From assembly GCA_010206225.2 (NCBI GenBank), contig VIQU02000001.1, positions 62,001 to 126,000 of the forward strand: a stretch of DNA of 64,000 bases, in the 5' to 3' direction. This DNA is from Lachnospiraceae bacterium MD308. Its GTDB lineage: Bacteria > Bacillota > Clostridia > Lachnospirales > Lachnospiraceae. The position numbers and the translations under genes are program-made. The notes under the pieces were generated by a model, which searched no databases, was not told the origin of the DNA, and saw only the letters and a list, made by a program, of their open reading frames with translations. How positions within the stretch are numbered: position 1 is the stretch's first letter; every line of letters begins with the position of its first letter. Shown here piece by piece: positions 33,802-42,721 of the stretch.

Positions 33802-35427
33802 TTAATCCTCAATCGACCTCTTCAAATAGTTACATATATATTCCCCAGCGTGTCCTATATTAAGGAATTCCCTTTCTAATAACTGTCTGCGTTTTTCTAT
33901 CTTACTGTCTATTCTTTCAATTATTATCTTCTGAAGCATACTTTCTAGTTCTTCTTTCGTTCTAGTTATATAATATGTATCAAGAATTTTTTTTGCCAAA
34001 CGTGTATACACCTCATCTTGATGTTCTTTTCTCGGATTAAAAATATAAATACACGGATGGAGTGATGGAAGATATTCTCCTATAAAAGAGCCACAGTCAG
34101 TGATCATACAATAACTTTTCTTAAATAACTTTATATAATCTCCCTGCGTGACGCACATCCCATTCGGCTGGCTGTTCCACTCATGCAAATAATCAAAATA
34201 ATCTTCTTGTCCAAATGAAATACGTCCCTCTTTTTCCCGTGCTTTAATTTGAAACGGCAGCAAAGGATGCGGCTTAAAAACAAAATTAATTTCCCGATGT
34301 TTTTTTACCAATTCCATTATAATATCCTTATATAGATCAAAAGTAGCAAAATTATTACTTACTCCCAGCGAATGATGCGGCGCATAAATTACAATTGGAT
34401 TTCCATTATCGGGAAACTGATCTTTTTCATTAAAATATTCATCCAATTTGGGATATCCGCTGAGAACTGTATTAAATCCACTAAACTCTCCATCGGCTAA
34501 TACACGTTTAAAGCTATCATTAGTATCAAGAAAAAATTTCCAAGTTTCCCTTATACATTCAGTGTGATAATGGTAAAAAAAAGAATCTACCATCAATAGA
34601 CTGTACGGCACATAACAAGTCAGATATTCCCAGTTTAACTGATCAAGACGGTTGTAAAAATTTCCTGTTGAACCATACAGTTTTGGAATATCATAAAACA
34701 AAATATCCGGATTAAGTTCGTGTAAATCTTTTGGATTTCCCCATTCGTCATAGCCATTAATCACGCGGTATCCTTTCGATTCAAAAAACTCAATATCTTT
34801 TTTTACATCCGAATAAAAATCCCGATACCCAACATCCCGTCTTGAAACCACATAAATAAAGGGTTCAAACAGTTCCTGTTTTTCCATGGCATGATAAACT
34901 GAGGAATATCCAAACACTGCCGCATCATGAGTCATAAAAAACACTTTTACCGTCTTCCCTTTACTTACCTTTCGTTTCAATCTGTTCAATTTTATCTGAT
35001 GATTTAAATGATACTGCTGGATATGATTGCCAACAATCATCTTGTGGTTTTCTACACACTCCCTTAAAACACAATAATCCTCATGTAGTATAGGCAAACG
35101 GTAAAAAAATCCCAATTCATCAAGTGTCTTTTTTATATCCTTATGATGTCGCTCCTGCGTTGCTATAATGACCAAAGCTTTATCAGCATATTCACTGAGT
35201 TCATATATGCTTTTGATTTTTATTCCCTTCTGTTCGACACGCATACTTTCTCTTTTCTGGTTTGTCGTTGCAAAGAATTTTACCCTTCCCGAATAATTCG
35301 CTATTTTTATGCTTGTTTCCATATCAATAATGTAATCTAATACACACATTCCTATATCTGCGTATCCATAAATAATAACATCTTCATATTTTTTTAATTC
35401 TGAACATAACTTTTCCTGAAAGCTCAT
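33802..35427 (-). CDS. CDP-glycerol glycerophosphotransferase-like protein (TagB/TagF type)
   Basis: About 541 residues from the ATG at 35427, preceded by AGGAG. An N-terminal Rossmann-like module (DVIIYGYADIGMCVLDYIID) is followed by a TagF-like catalytic region. NPIVIYAPHHSLGVSNNF, FVFKPHPLLPFQIKAREKEG and the C-terminal YCMITDCGSFIGEYLPSLHP match the GT-B fold and the nucleotide and phosphate-binding motifs of teichoic-acid polymerases. Such enzymes transfer polyol phosphates from CDP donors to a lipid-linked acceptor at the inner membrane face. It is next to the TagD-like gene. Acceptor and polyol are unknown. Confidence 0.78.
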   Translation of the reverse strand: MSFQEKLCSELKKYEDVIIYGYADIGMCVLDYIIDMETSIKIANYSGRVKFFATTNQKRESMRVEQKGIKIKSIYELSEYADKALVIIATQERHHKDIKKTLDELGFFYRLPILHEDYCVLRECVENHKMIVGNHIQQYHLNHQIKLNRLKRKVSKGKTVKVFFMTHDAAVFGYSSVYHAMEKQELFEPFIYVVSRRDVGYRDFYSDVKKDIEFFESKGYRVINGYDEWGNPKDLHELNPDILFYDIPKLYGSTGNFYNRLDQLNWEYLTCYVPYSLLMVDSFFYHYHTECIRETWKFFLDTNDSFKRVLADGEFSGFNTVLSGYPKLDEYFNEKDQFPDNGNPIVIYAPHHSLGVSNNFATFDLYKDIIMELVKKHREINFVFKPHPLLPFQIKAREKEGRISFGQEDYFDYLHEWNSQPNGMCVTQGDYIKLFKKSYCMITDCGSFIGEYLPSLHPCIYIFNPRKEHQDEVYTRLAKKILDTYYITRTKEELESMLQKIIIERIDSKIEKRRQLLEREFLNIGHAGEYICNYLKRSIED

Positions 35428-35524
35428 AATCTCATCTCCTGACTCACCCAATGCAGATCACTGCACTGCCAAATTTATCTGACATGCATATATCTAAATT
35501 TATATTTTTAGATACATTTCTAAT

Positions 35525-37006
35525 TCATTCCCTATCTAAAAATTCTATTAATTTCTCTGCACCATTTTCCCAAATATTTTCATCATAAATTTTTTTCATT
35601 ACTTGTTTCCTTTCTGTCTGATAAGTATCTTTGTTACTTTTCACGTCATCCAGAAAATCAAAAAACTCCATCAGGTTTTTAACCTTTGGTCCCGGCATAT
35701 ACTCTTTTGGAAACTTCACTGAAAATCCTCTCGTATACTCATCCATATCCCCTATCAGATAGCAAATCGGTTTGTTGAGTAAAAGATACTCAAATGCAAT
35801 ACCAGAATAGTCTGTTATAAGCGCCGCAGTATTTCCCATGATTTCGTGCAATACCAGATTGTTGCTATTCAGTTTTTCATCTGTAATAATTTTTATATGA
35901 CTACAAAAATCAGGAATCCGTTCCTCTGTTTCTTCTCTTGGATGAGGCTTAATTACTAATAGCTGCCTATTTTGTTTTAATTTACAGTCAAGCTTTGCAA
36001 ATACCTCCTGATTTTTCAAAATACTCAATGTCTCCATGACAGCAGAGTCCCTCCGTTCAGTTCCTCGTAACTGTCGAAATGTCGGCAGCCATATAATTAT
36101 CTGCCTGCCTCTCAAAGGGATGATCTGCTCTATGGATTTTTGGTGATAAAGAAATGTCTGAATACGCGGCGGCATAATATACAACTGTTTATTACGAGCA
36201 ACATGATACTGCTCTTCATACAGCCGCGCACATCTTTTTGACGGACACAAAGCAAAATCCACTTCTTCTGGCTGGCTCAACACATCATTGACACGTTTTA
36301 GCGGAATTGTCCCATGGTTCATATAAAAAAGTTTTTGTTCACACCGAACCTTATGGATTGGCTCATTTTCATATAATAAATATGCCGTTCCTGCATACAG
36401 CCAACAGTATCGAATAACCTTTATAATATTTGCCCGCAAACGAACCAGATTCTTATCAAGGTAAATCACCGGCTGATTCTTAACTGCTTTGCCATCTGTC
36501 AGATAAATTATTTTGTATTTACGCCCTTTATATTCCTCTGTATGATAACGGACAATCGCATCTGCATTTTCGTGAGGTTCACTACCAGCCATAAAAATCA
36601 TCTGTCTTCTGATTGGAAATCTGCTAAAAAAACGAATCAGTTTTTCTGTTACAGAATAATAATATATTGGGTAAACATAACAAGATATCATATATTCTTT
36701 AATCTCTTCTTTCAGTCCTTCATAAATCACATTATAAGAATCTGAAGTGATCAAAAGAATAACATTACAAGAACCTTTTTTTCTAATTACATCGGCCCCA
36801 GTAATGCAAACCTGACTTTCACCAATCTTTTTTATGTGTCCATGTATATTTTCATTATTGTCTATCAGCTTTGTGATCCTCTGCACAAAAGATTCTTTTC
36901 TGTACAGATTCAACATATCATTTAAACGTTTACCACAACCAAAGCACCAAACTTCCTTTTTTACGCTTATCTTATTTAATTCCTGTACGGATAATCTTTT
37001 TACCAT
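35525..37006 (-). CDS. CDP-glycerol glycerophosphotransferase-like protein
   Basis: 493 residues. Residues 15-110 form a module with WCFGCGKRLNDMLN and KKGSCNVILLITSDSYNVIY. Residue 135 onward is TagF-like: IIYLTDGKAVKNQPVIYLDK, a His in FYMNHGTIPLKRVN, then IIWLPTFRQLRG, LLVIKPHPREETEERIPDF, and AALITDYSGIAFEYLLLNKP, the hallmark DYSG motif that binds CDP and phosphate. It probably adds polyol phosphates to a surface polymer. The start codon overlaps the stop region of the upstream 845-residue protein, indicating coupling. Confidence 0.82.
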   Translation of the reverse strand: MVKRLSVQELNKISVKKEVWCFGCGKRLNDMLNLYRKESFVQRITKLIDNNENIHGHIKKIGESQVCITGADVIRKKGSCNVILLITSDSYNVIYEGLKEEIKEYMISCYVYPIYYYSVTEKLIRFFSRFPIRRQMIFMAGSEPHENADAIVRYHTEEYKGRKYKIIYLTDGKAVKNQPVIYLDKNLVRLRANIIKVIRYCWLYAGTAYLLYENEPIHKVRCEQKLFYMNHGTIPLKRVNDVLSQPEEVDFALCPSKRCARLYEEQYHVARNKQLYIMPPRIQTFLYHQKSIEQIIPLRGRQIIIWLPTFRQLRGTERRDSAVMETLSILKNQEVFAKLDCKLKQNRQLLVIKPHPREETEERIPDFCSHIKIITDEKLNSNNLVLHEIMGNTAALITDYSGIAFEYLLLNKPICYLIGDMDEYTRGFSVKFPKEYMPGPKVKNLMEFFDFLDDVKSNKDTYQTERKQVMKKIYDENIWENGAEKLIEFLDRE

Positions 37007-39537
37007 TCATCACATTTAGTCTTTCTGAATATTTCTGCTCCAATATCTTCATCCGTAAATAAAGCTATTGCCGATTTATTTTTCATTAATTTTTTATCTA
37101 AACATAAAAATTGCCGCAGTCCATAATACTCTCGTTCTCTGATGAGTCTGCCATCATTTCCGACTGTCTCCAGATAATCTCTGTAAAACGATTCCATATT
37201 GTTTGTAAATCGAAATGAATATTTATTTGTTTGATTGTTTTTCGTATCTAATCGTATAAACTCCCTTTTATTTCCATATACTATTTTGAGGTAATAAGCA
37301 CTTCTATCTTCAAATAAAAAATAAACAACGGCCCCCCTCGCAAGCTGCAAAATCCCACTATCAAAAACGCTCCCGTCTTTCGGTGAAACTTTTAGACACA
37401 TATTTGCACAAGCCGGCAGCAGATAAACCTTTCCTTGTCTGACATATATTTTAGTGAACATAAAATCACTGCCTTTAAAAGTCTTTGGATATCCATAATA
37501 TTGTGTGACATGATTGTTTTCCGGATTCCATCTGATGATCGGGCCTACTTTTTTCGGAGCCATCCATAAATCATTTTCTAATCTGCACATGCTCCAGCAA
37601 CCACAATTTTCTTTCCCAACACTATATACTTTTCCTTCACATGTATCCATATTAAATCTCAGCACAAAATTGTTTATAACACTTGGTATATAAAATTGAT
37701 TTTTATCTACATAGGGAGATTTTCTGAACATATATTCTCCTGAAATCCATTCATCAAAATACTCTATTTTTTTAGTTTTTATATCAATCCTAATAATTCC
37801 GGGATATGTACAACTAATGATATAAATCCATGATTCATATAAGATCCCCCCGTTAAATTTTCTTTGAGAGCGATAAAATGGGTATTTTTTGCTATCCACC
37901 CCTTTTACTTCCAGCATAGTAAAATCTTCTGACACAATATTATATACTGCTATTTTATCTGCTGAACATGGTACAAAATAAATTTCACTGTTACACAATA
38001 CAGCAGTCGTATACAGACGTTTTCCTCCTACCTTTTCATTCGGAAACATACGTACATAAGTACAATTCCCTGTTGCTATATCTACTCTAAAAAGTGCATT
38101 AAATTCATCACTCGCCGCATATGCCGTAGATTCATCTATTCTTACAAACGCCTCGAAGCAAAGTAAATCCCCATTATCATTCCTACCATCAATGTCGGTT
38201 CTCTGAATCATAGCTTTGCTTCCAACCCTTCGGCATAATGAAACCACACTGCTGACATCCCCATAATACCCATCACTTATCACCACAGCCCGGTCCATAT
38301 CTGCCGTGTCGTCATAGATCCCCCACCCTGCCTCTTTATACTCTTCTACGATTCTTTCATACTCTGCCCAAAGCTGCGGTCTCATACTCTCTATTGTTGC
38401 TTTTATAAGGGGATGGGGACGCCAGAGCAATGCTACTTCGTCTTTATTCTCTTCAAATATCCCAAAGACACTCTTCATCTTCTCAAGCATCTTTTCATCA
38501 TGCTGCAAAAGTGCGCTCACACTCGTATTATAAAATATGATCTTCTTCCAGGTACCATCAGGCTTTTCTATTACCTCAAGCCAATCTTTGGGGATCTTAA
38601 AACATTCTTTCTTTGTGTTCAGCACTTTATCGACCTTCGGCGATCCAAACCCGAGTATCTTATCTTCCCAGTCCTTCCTTGTATACCCATATTCCTTCGT
38701 ATTCTCTGTCAAAATATTGATATAGATCTGTCTCATACCCTCTGACTGCACCACAACCTTATCTGCGTTAAGTACTCCCGGACAGGTACAAAAATGAGCC
38801 ATTTTACCGATTGCCCTCTGGTCATCCGGTTCAATCTCATCCAATATAAAATAAGGAATATATATGAGTTTCTCCGTTAACTGCTTTAATCTCTCTGAAT
38901 AAAAGTCCGGATGCACACTTGTCACAAAGTTTGTATTATCATATGGATTATGTATGAATATCATATCCGGCTTTCTACCCTCAATATCATAATCCCTGTA
39001 CCACGTAACCGGCACATACTCCGGATACTGGTCTCCCTCATAATGCATTTTCCCAAAGCTCCCGTCTGACTTCCTGTCATAATACGGAATCGGGATCACA
39101 TAAGCGTCGCAGTCCGGGTCCTCATCCGCCGCTTTCCACACACTTTCCAGACTGTCCCACATAGATGCCTTGTACGGGAGAAAGACAGCCTCCGTCCTCT
39201 CTTTTATGTCATTTTTTATACTGCTCTCAATCTTTCTAAGATATGAACGCAAAAGCTTATACACTTTATTCCCATTCCCGGTTTCCCCCTGCATGATCTT
39301 TTCATGGCACTGGTACACCAATTCACAGTATTTCTCCAAAAGTAAAATGACCGCGCACCCTTCCCCCTCCGCTGCCTCTATCATCTCCCCCAGAGTGATC
39401 GCTCCCTGCTGGCAGTCCTCAAGAAGTCCCAAAGCCCCAGGATAATTCCTGTTTTCTATTGCGGCCCGGATCTCTTCATGTGCTTCCTCTAGCACCTTCA
39501 GGAAATCTTCGGCCTGTCTTTTCTGCGCTCTTCTCAT
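37000..39537 (-). CDS. Teichoic-acid-type transferase fused to a C-terminal beta-propeller-like domain
   Basis: 845 residues in three parts. Residues 1-110 are helical with no family I can name. Residues about 120-450 resemble CDP-glycerol transferases: VFLPYKASMWDSLESVWKAA, then PDMIFIHNPYDNTN, VALLWRPHPLIKATIESM and AVVISDGYYGDVSSVVSLCR (in place of TDYSS). From about 470 there are repeated blade-like units (YAASDEFNALFRVDIATG, IYFVPCSADKIAVYNIVS, IYIISCTYPGIIRIDIKTKK), suggesting a propeller. ATG 39537 has AGAGGAATAGGAC. First metabolic gene of the locus, directly behind the TnpB-like region. Confidence 0.72.
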   Translation of the reverse strand: MRRAQKRQAEDFLKVLEEAHEEIRAAIENRNYPGALGLLEDCQQGAITLGEMIEAAEGEGCAVILLLEKYCELVYQCHEKIMQGETGNGNKVYKLLRSYLRKIESSIKNDIKERTEAVFLPYKASMWDSLESVWKAADEDPDCDAYVIPIPYYDRKSDGSFGKMHYEGDQYPEYVPVTWYRDYDIEGRKPDMIFIHNPYDNTNFVTSVHPDFYSERLKQLTEKLIYIPYFILDEIEPDDQRAIGKMAHFCTCPGVLNADKVVVQSEGMRQIYINILTENTKEYGYTRKDWEDKILGFGSPKVDKVLNTKKECFKIPKDWLEVIEKPDGTWKKIIFYNTSVSALLQHDEKMLEKMKSVFGIFEENKDEVALLWRPHPLIKATIESMRPQLWAEYERIVEEYKEAGWGIYDDTADMDRAVVISDGYYGDVSSVVSLCRRVGSKAMIQRTDIDGRNDNGDLLCFEAFVRIDESTAYAASDEFNALFRVDIATGNCTYVRMFPNEKVGGKRLYTTAVLCNSEIYFVPCSADKIAVYNIVSEDFTMLEVKGVDSKKYPFYRSQRKFNGGILYESWIYIISCTYPGIIRIDIKTKKIEYFDEWISGEYMFRKSPYVDKNQFYIPSVINNFVLRFNMDTCEGKVYSVGKENCGCWSMCRLENDLWMAPKKVGPIIRWNPENNHVTQYYGYPKTFKGSDFMFTKIYVRQGKVYLLPACANMCLKVSPKDGSVFDSGILQLARGAVVYFLFEDRSAYYLKIVYGNKREFIRLDTKNNQTNKYSFRFTNNMESFYRDYLETVGNDGRLIREREYYGLRQFLCLDKKLMKNKSAIALFTDEDIGAEIFRKTKCDEW

Positions 39538-39597
39538 GTCCTATTCCTCTGCGTTGCTTTTATTTATTTAATAATAAGGTATATTGGTCATCTTATT

Positions 39598-39885
39598 GGC
39601 TGTGCGCCTTAGATGATGCGAAAATACTTCCCGCTTCGCTCCCCGCTACATCACTTCCTTTGTGTTCACAGGGTCCTGGCCTACCCAATCCGCGGAAATA
39701 CTTCCCGCCTTCTAAGGCCGTACTGGCAGGCTGTTCCTGACAGCAGGGTCTTCACCCCTTTTTATATCATGAACCCGCCGCCCAGTCCTTCCGGTAAAAT
39801 CCCGGCTCTCGCCGTTATTTATCTGGACCGCTGTTCTTATGATCCCTTTTTTATCTTTTCTGCCGCTTAGCCAGACATCTATGCC
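39598..39885 (-). ncRNA. Structured non-coding region behind the TnpB-like gene (omega-RNA-like candidate)
   Basis: This is the 348-base gap between the TnpB-like stop and the next gene; no plausible ORF with a ribosome site fills it. On the minus strand it is G/C-rich and full of short hairpins: GCTGTCAGGAACAGC, GGGTAGGCCAGGACCC, and two near-identical 17-base hairpins (39692-39708 and 39618-39634; 16 of 17 match, GCGGGAAGTATTTNCGC). IS605-type guide RNAs lie in exactly this position, scaffold first and guide last. The 20 bases after the last hairpin (39598-39617) would be the guide. No transcript evidence. Confidence 0.45.
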
Positions 39886-41223
39886 TCAATGGACGATCTG
39901 ACCGGCAAGTCCGCGTTTCAGCGCGTTCTTTGCGCTATTTTCTTTCTCATCCCCATAATAGCCGCAGTAACCGCAGGTAAACATTCCCTCTCTCCTGCTC
40001 CCTTCCCTGCCGCACATGCTGCACTCGCTGCTTATCCCTTTCCCAAGGACCTCTACAAGCTCTACCGACTGCTCCTTGCATTTTTGCTCCAGCCGCTTCC
40101 GGATGTAGCCCCTCTGCCACATGGATACATAGCCGTTGATCCTCCGGCTCCTCCCCGCCGCCTGCGGTCTTGGAAGCTTCGCGATATAGATGGTCCGCGG
40201 TTTCTCTATTCTCAACAGGCGGTTTAATTCACAGTTGATATAGCTGTGTATCTGCTCTTTGTACCTTCTCTTTTTCGCCTCGTACTTCTTTCTCCCCGGA
40301 TTGTCCTTCCGGCCGCGCTGATAGCCTGCGGTCTGTTCCCTTACCCAGTCCGAATACCCGGTCTGGTACTCCCCAAGCCTTTCTCCGTACCGGCGCCTTT
40401 TATCTGTCGTCAGCATACTGTACATCCCCGGCGCCAGACCGATCTCATTCACATAGTCACTATGGGAACGAACCGACACTTTCACCGGAACATGGATATC
40501 TGCCTTCCCCTCCTCAGGGTACAGCTTAATATAGATCTGGCTCCCATACCGGTTCCCGTCCGTCAGTTCAACAAATATGCGCTTGCGCCTTTCTTTTGCC
40601 GCCAGATAGATCCCGTGGTCCCCATAGCGGTGAGCCTTCCCTGAAGATGAAAACCCTTCCGCCCTGTCTGTATGAGGCTTTATGTGGTATTTTCTTACCT
40701 GCCTGCACAGATAGCGGTGCAGTTTCCCTGTATCAACACCCTCTGATACCTCGTCATATGTCTTTTGCAGCCCGCTTTCCAGTTCCACAGGCTCACCTTC
40801 CAGCACTGCGGCAAACGCATTGTTCACCTTCAGCAGGTACCTCAGATAATGCTTCTCGTCTGCCGTCAGGTTCTTGTTTTCCCCGACCAGACCCAACACC
40901 TTTGATTTCGTGCGCGTCCACTGGCTCTTGATATCCCCGAGGGCATCAAACACTGCCAGATAAAAATATACGGACGGCAGGTCAAGTTCACTCCGAAGAC
41001 CTGAGGCCGTCATTTCATTCTGGATAGTATATCCCGGATAGAGTTTTGAAAGACTCCCGATCCCGCCGAAGCGGTCATATACATAATTTTTGACTTTCCT
41101 GCAGTCAAGGGCAATCTCCCGGAGCTTTTCCATATCTTCTGTCCGGATAGTGCCTTTGCTGTGCTGGCATACGATCTTACATACTGCTTCTGATGGTTTC
41201 TTCATTTTCACCACATTTTTCAT
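39886..41223 (-). CDS. TnpB-like protein, predicted nuclease-dead
   Basis: About 445 residues from the ATG at 41223 (open frame reaches 41280; the start is uncertain). The C-terminal half follows the TnpB/IS605 OrfB plan: RuvC-I region NEIGLAPGMYSMLTTDKRRR, RuvC-II region RTIYIAKLPRPQ, a zinc ribbon CSMCGREGSRREGMFTCGYC, then GDEKENSAKNALKRG. In active TnpB these positions read G-I-D-x-G, I-x-I/V-E-D-L and D-x-N-A-A. Here the acidic residues appear replaced by Ala, Ala and Lys, so DNA cleavage is unlikely. It may act as an RNA-guided binder or repressor, as the TldR proteins do. No TnpA transposase is adjacent. Confidence 0.75.
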   Translation of the reverse strand: MKNVVKMKKPSEAVCKIVCQHSKGTIRTEDMEKLREIALDCRKVKNYVYDRFGGIGSLSKLYPGYTIQNEMTASGLRSELDLPSVYFYLAVFDALGDIKSQWTRTKSKVLGLVGENKNLTADEKHYLRYLLKVNNAFAAVLEGEPVELESGLQKTYDEVSEGVDTGKLHRYLCRQVRKYHIKPHTDRAEGFSSSGKAHRYGDHGIYLAAKERRKRIFVELTDGNRYGSQIYIKLYPEEGKADIHVPVKVSVRSHSDYVNEIGLAPGMYSMLTTDKRRRYGERLGEYQTGYSDWVREQTAGYQRGRKDNPGRKKYEAKKRRYKEQIHSYINCELNRLLRIEKPRTIYIAKLPRPQAAGRSRRINGYVSMWQRGYIRKRLEQKCKEQSVELVEVLGKGISSECSMCGREGSRREGMFTCGYCGYYGDEKENSAKNALKRGLAGQIVH

Positions 41224-41311
41224 CCATCTGTCAGTCCCCTGATATCTATACTTTTCACGCGGTATAATCCTCAAGCACATATATATTTTCCATATAAGTT
41301 GTCATTGAAGA

Positions 41312-41338
41312 TTTCGTGGATTCTCCTAATCTGCGAAA
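41312..41338. repeat. Left inverted site of the invertible segment
   Basis: The 27-bp site TTTCGTGGATT-CTCCT-AATCTGCGAAA is an imperfect palindrome with 11-bp arms and a 5-bp centre. Its last 20 bases are the exact reverse complement of 42722-42741, and over 27 bases the two sites match at 25. The centre is CTCCT here and AGGAG on the right, so the sites are in inverted orientation, the geometry for inversion by a tyrosine recombinase. Confidence 0.85.
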
Positions 41339-41345
41339 ATGGGTT

Positions 41346-42489
41346 TTATTGTTGAGAAACAGAAAGTTTTTTTTCGGTCTGACCACAAATCTGACCATAA
41401 AACTTAGAAACTTCATTCATATATTGACGTTTGGTATCCATGGAAGGATGTACATAACGGTTCAAGGTGATCTGCACATCGGAATGTCCCAGCATCTCAC
41501 TGAGGCTTTTTACATCAATACCTTTTTCAATACAATTAGTAGAAAAAGTATGCCTGAGAATATGAAAATTTTTGTCAGGGAGTTCCGCATCTTTCAATAT
41601 CTTTTTGAACTGGTACTGCAAGGTTCTCGGTTCTAATGGCTTATCCCCGCCAAATACATATTTCGTATTGTTTGTAAAAGTCGCGAAAATTTCTAACACT
41701 GTGTCAGACATAGGGATTTCCCGTCTGGAACATTCACTTTTTGGCACTGTCTCTGTTAAAACTGTCGTCGTCTTATATCCTTTAGTATAGAGACGCTGTA
41801 CAGTGCTGTTGACTGTAAGAATCTTGTTTTCCGGATCAATATCAGACCATTTCAAAGCGCAGATTTCTCCAAGCCTGAGCCCTGTAAGAAGGCAAAGCAA
41901 AACTGCCTTTTTAAAAAGATCCATCTCTTTAAAAAGTATCAACATCAGCTTTTTCTGCTCATTCAGGGTAAAGGTCTTTACAGCTTTATTTCGTACAGCA
42001 GAAGTTGTTTTTTTTTAGGACAGGCATTGTAACAGAATATTTTCGCGCCGCAAACTTTAAAATCTGATTCAGCACACAATAAATACTCTTACAGACACTG
42101 TCAGATAAGTGGTCAAAGTTCTTTTTCTCTCCAAACATATCTGTTATCTCTGCAAGTGTGGCATTCTCAAAATATTTTTTAATATGGTTATAATAAATCG
42201 CGCTGTACTTTATATAAGTTGAAGCTTTCCGGCTGTTATTTATGTCCTCAAGCCACTCCTCTGCCGTATCAGATAACTTAACATTATATAAATGAATGCT
42301 GCTTTCTGTTCCTAAAGCAGCATTTGTCAAAAGATTTTTTTGTACGTCCAGTTTTTTTCGTACCTCATCATATGTCTGGGCGTAAACAGAACGGTATATC
42401 TTTTTTTCTCTTGCTTCGCTGTATACCATAAAGCGCCCCTCCCAACGTCCGTCTTTTCTTTTCCTTATGTTTTCTCCATGTCTCGCCAT
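41346..42489 (-). pseudogene. Tyrosine-type integrase/invertase, frameshifted at an A9 tract
   Basis: From ATG 42489 (GGAGG upstream), about 165 residues carry an AP2-like arm-binding start (MARHGENIRKRKDGRWEGRF) and the core-binding domain. At 42008-42016 a run of nine A shifts the frame; one base less restores a continuous protein into TTSAVRNKAVKTFTLNEQKK. The catalytic domain then shows Arg in LLTGLRLGEICALKWSDID, HxxR in FHILRHTFS, LGHSDVQ, and Tyr in LNRYVHPS. All catalytic residues are present, so this is one recent mutation, a slippage-prone tract, or a base-call error. It lies inside the inverted sites it would be expected to recombine. Confidence 0.85.
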
Positions 42490-42588
42490 AATAATCCTCC
42501 ATCTTTTGTTTGTGTGATTTTGACCCGGAAATTGACCATAAAATATTTTCAGGGTTACTCTTTGCAATAAAAATAGCATTTTTTCATC

Positions 42589-42597
42589 ATTATATCA
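42589..42597 (-). promoter_or_regulatory. Extended -10 promoter of the integrase
   Basis: Minus-strand TGATATAAT is a perfect extended -10 element (TATAAT at 42589-42594). No good -35 box is seen. It lies about 100 bases before the integrase start; transcription could read through to the TnpB-like gene because no terminator follows the integrase. Confidence 0.5.
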
Positions 42598-42651
42598 GTC
42601 TTTTTCTGAATACTTGAATAATTTGGCATGTAATTAATTTCGAAAAAAGCA

Positions 42652-42680
42652 TTGTTATTTAGATTAAGATGTGATAGAGT
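42652..42680 (+). promoter_or_regulatory. Outward promoter inside the invertible segment, currently facing away from the locus
   Basis: TTGTTA (42652-42657), 17-base spacer, TAGAGT (42675-42680) with an extended TGA just before it. It points right, through the inverted site, into the cdd terminator. After inversion the same promoter would point left into the TnpB-like gene and the polymer locus. Confidence 0.55.
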
Positions 42681-42721
42681 AATGTCGATATAAATATGTA
42701 TTAATAAACTATCTGTTTCAA

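Noticed and set aside
39613-39870. Plus-strand ORF in the gap behind the TnpB-like gene
   Set aside because: No ribosome site and no similarity I can see; the stretch is better explained as structured RNA on the other strand.
42008-42020. Programmed -1 frameshift at the A-AAA-AAC heptamer in the integrase
   Set aside because: The classic heptamer is present, but a -1 shift reads only about nine codons to a stop. The frame needed for the catalytic domain is +1, so mutation or tract slippage explains it better.
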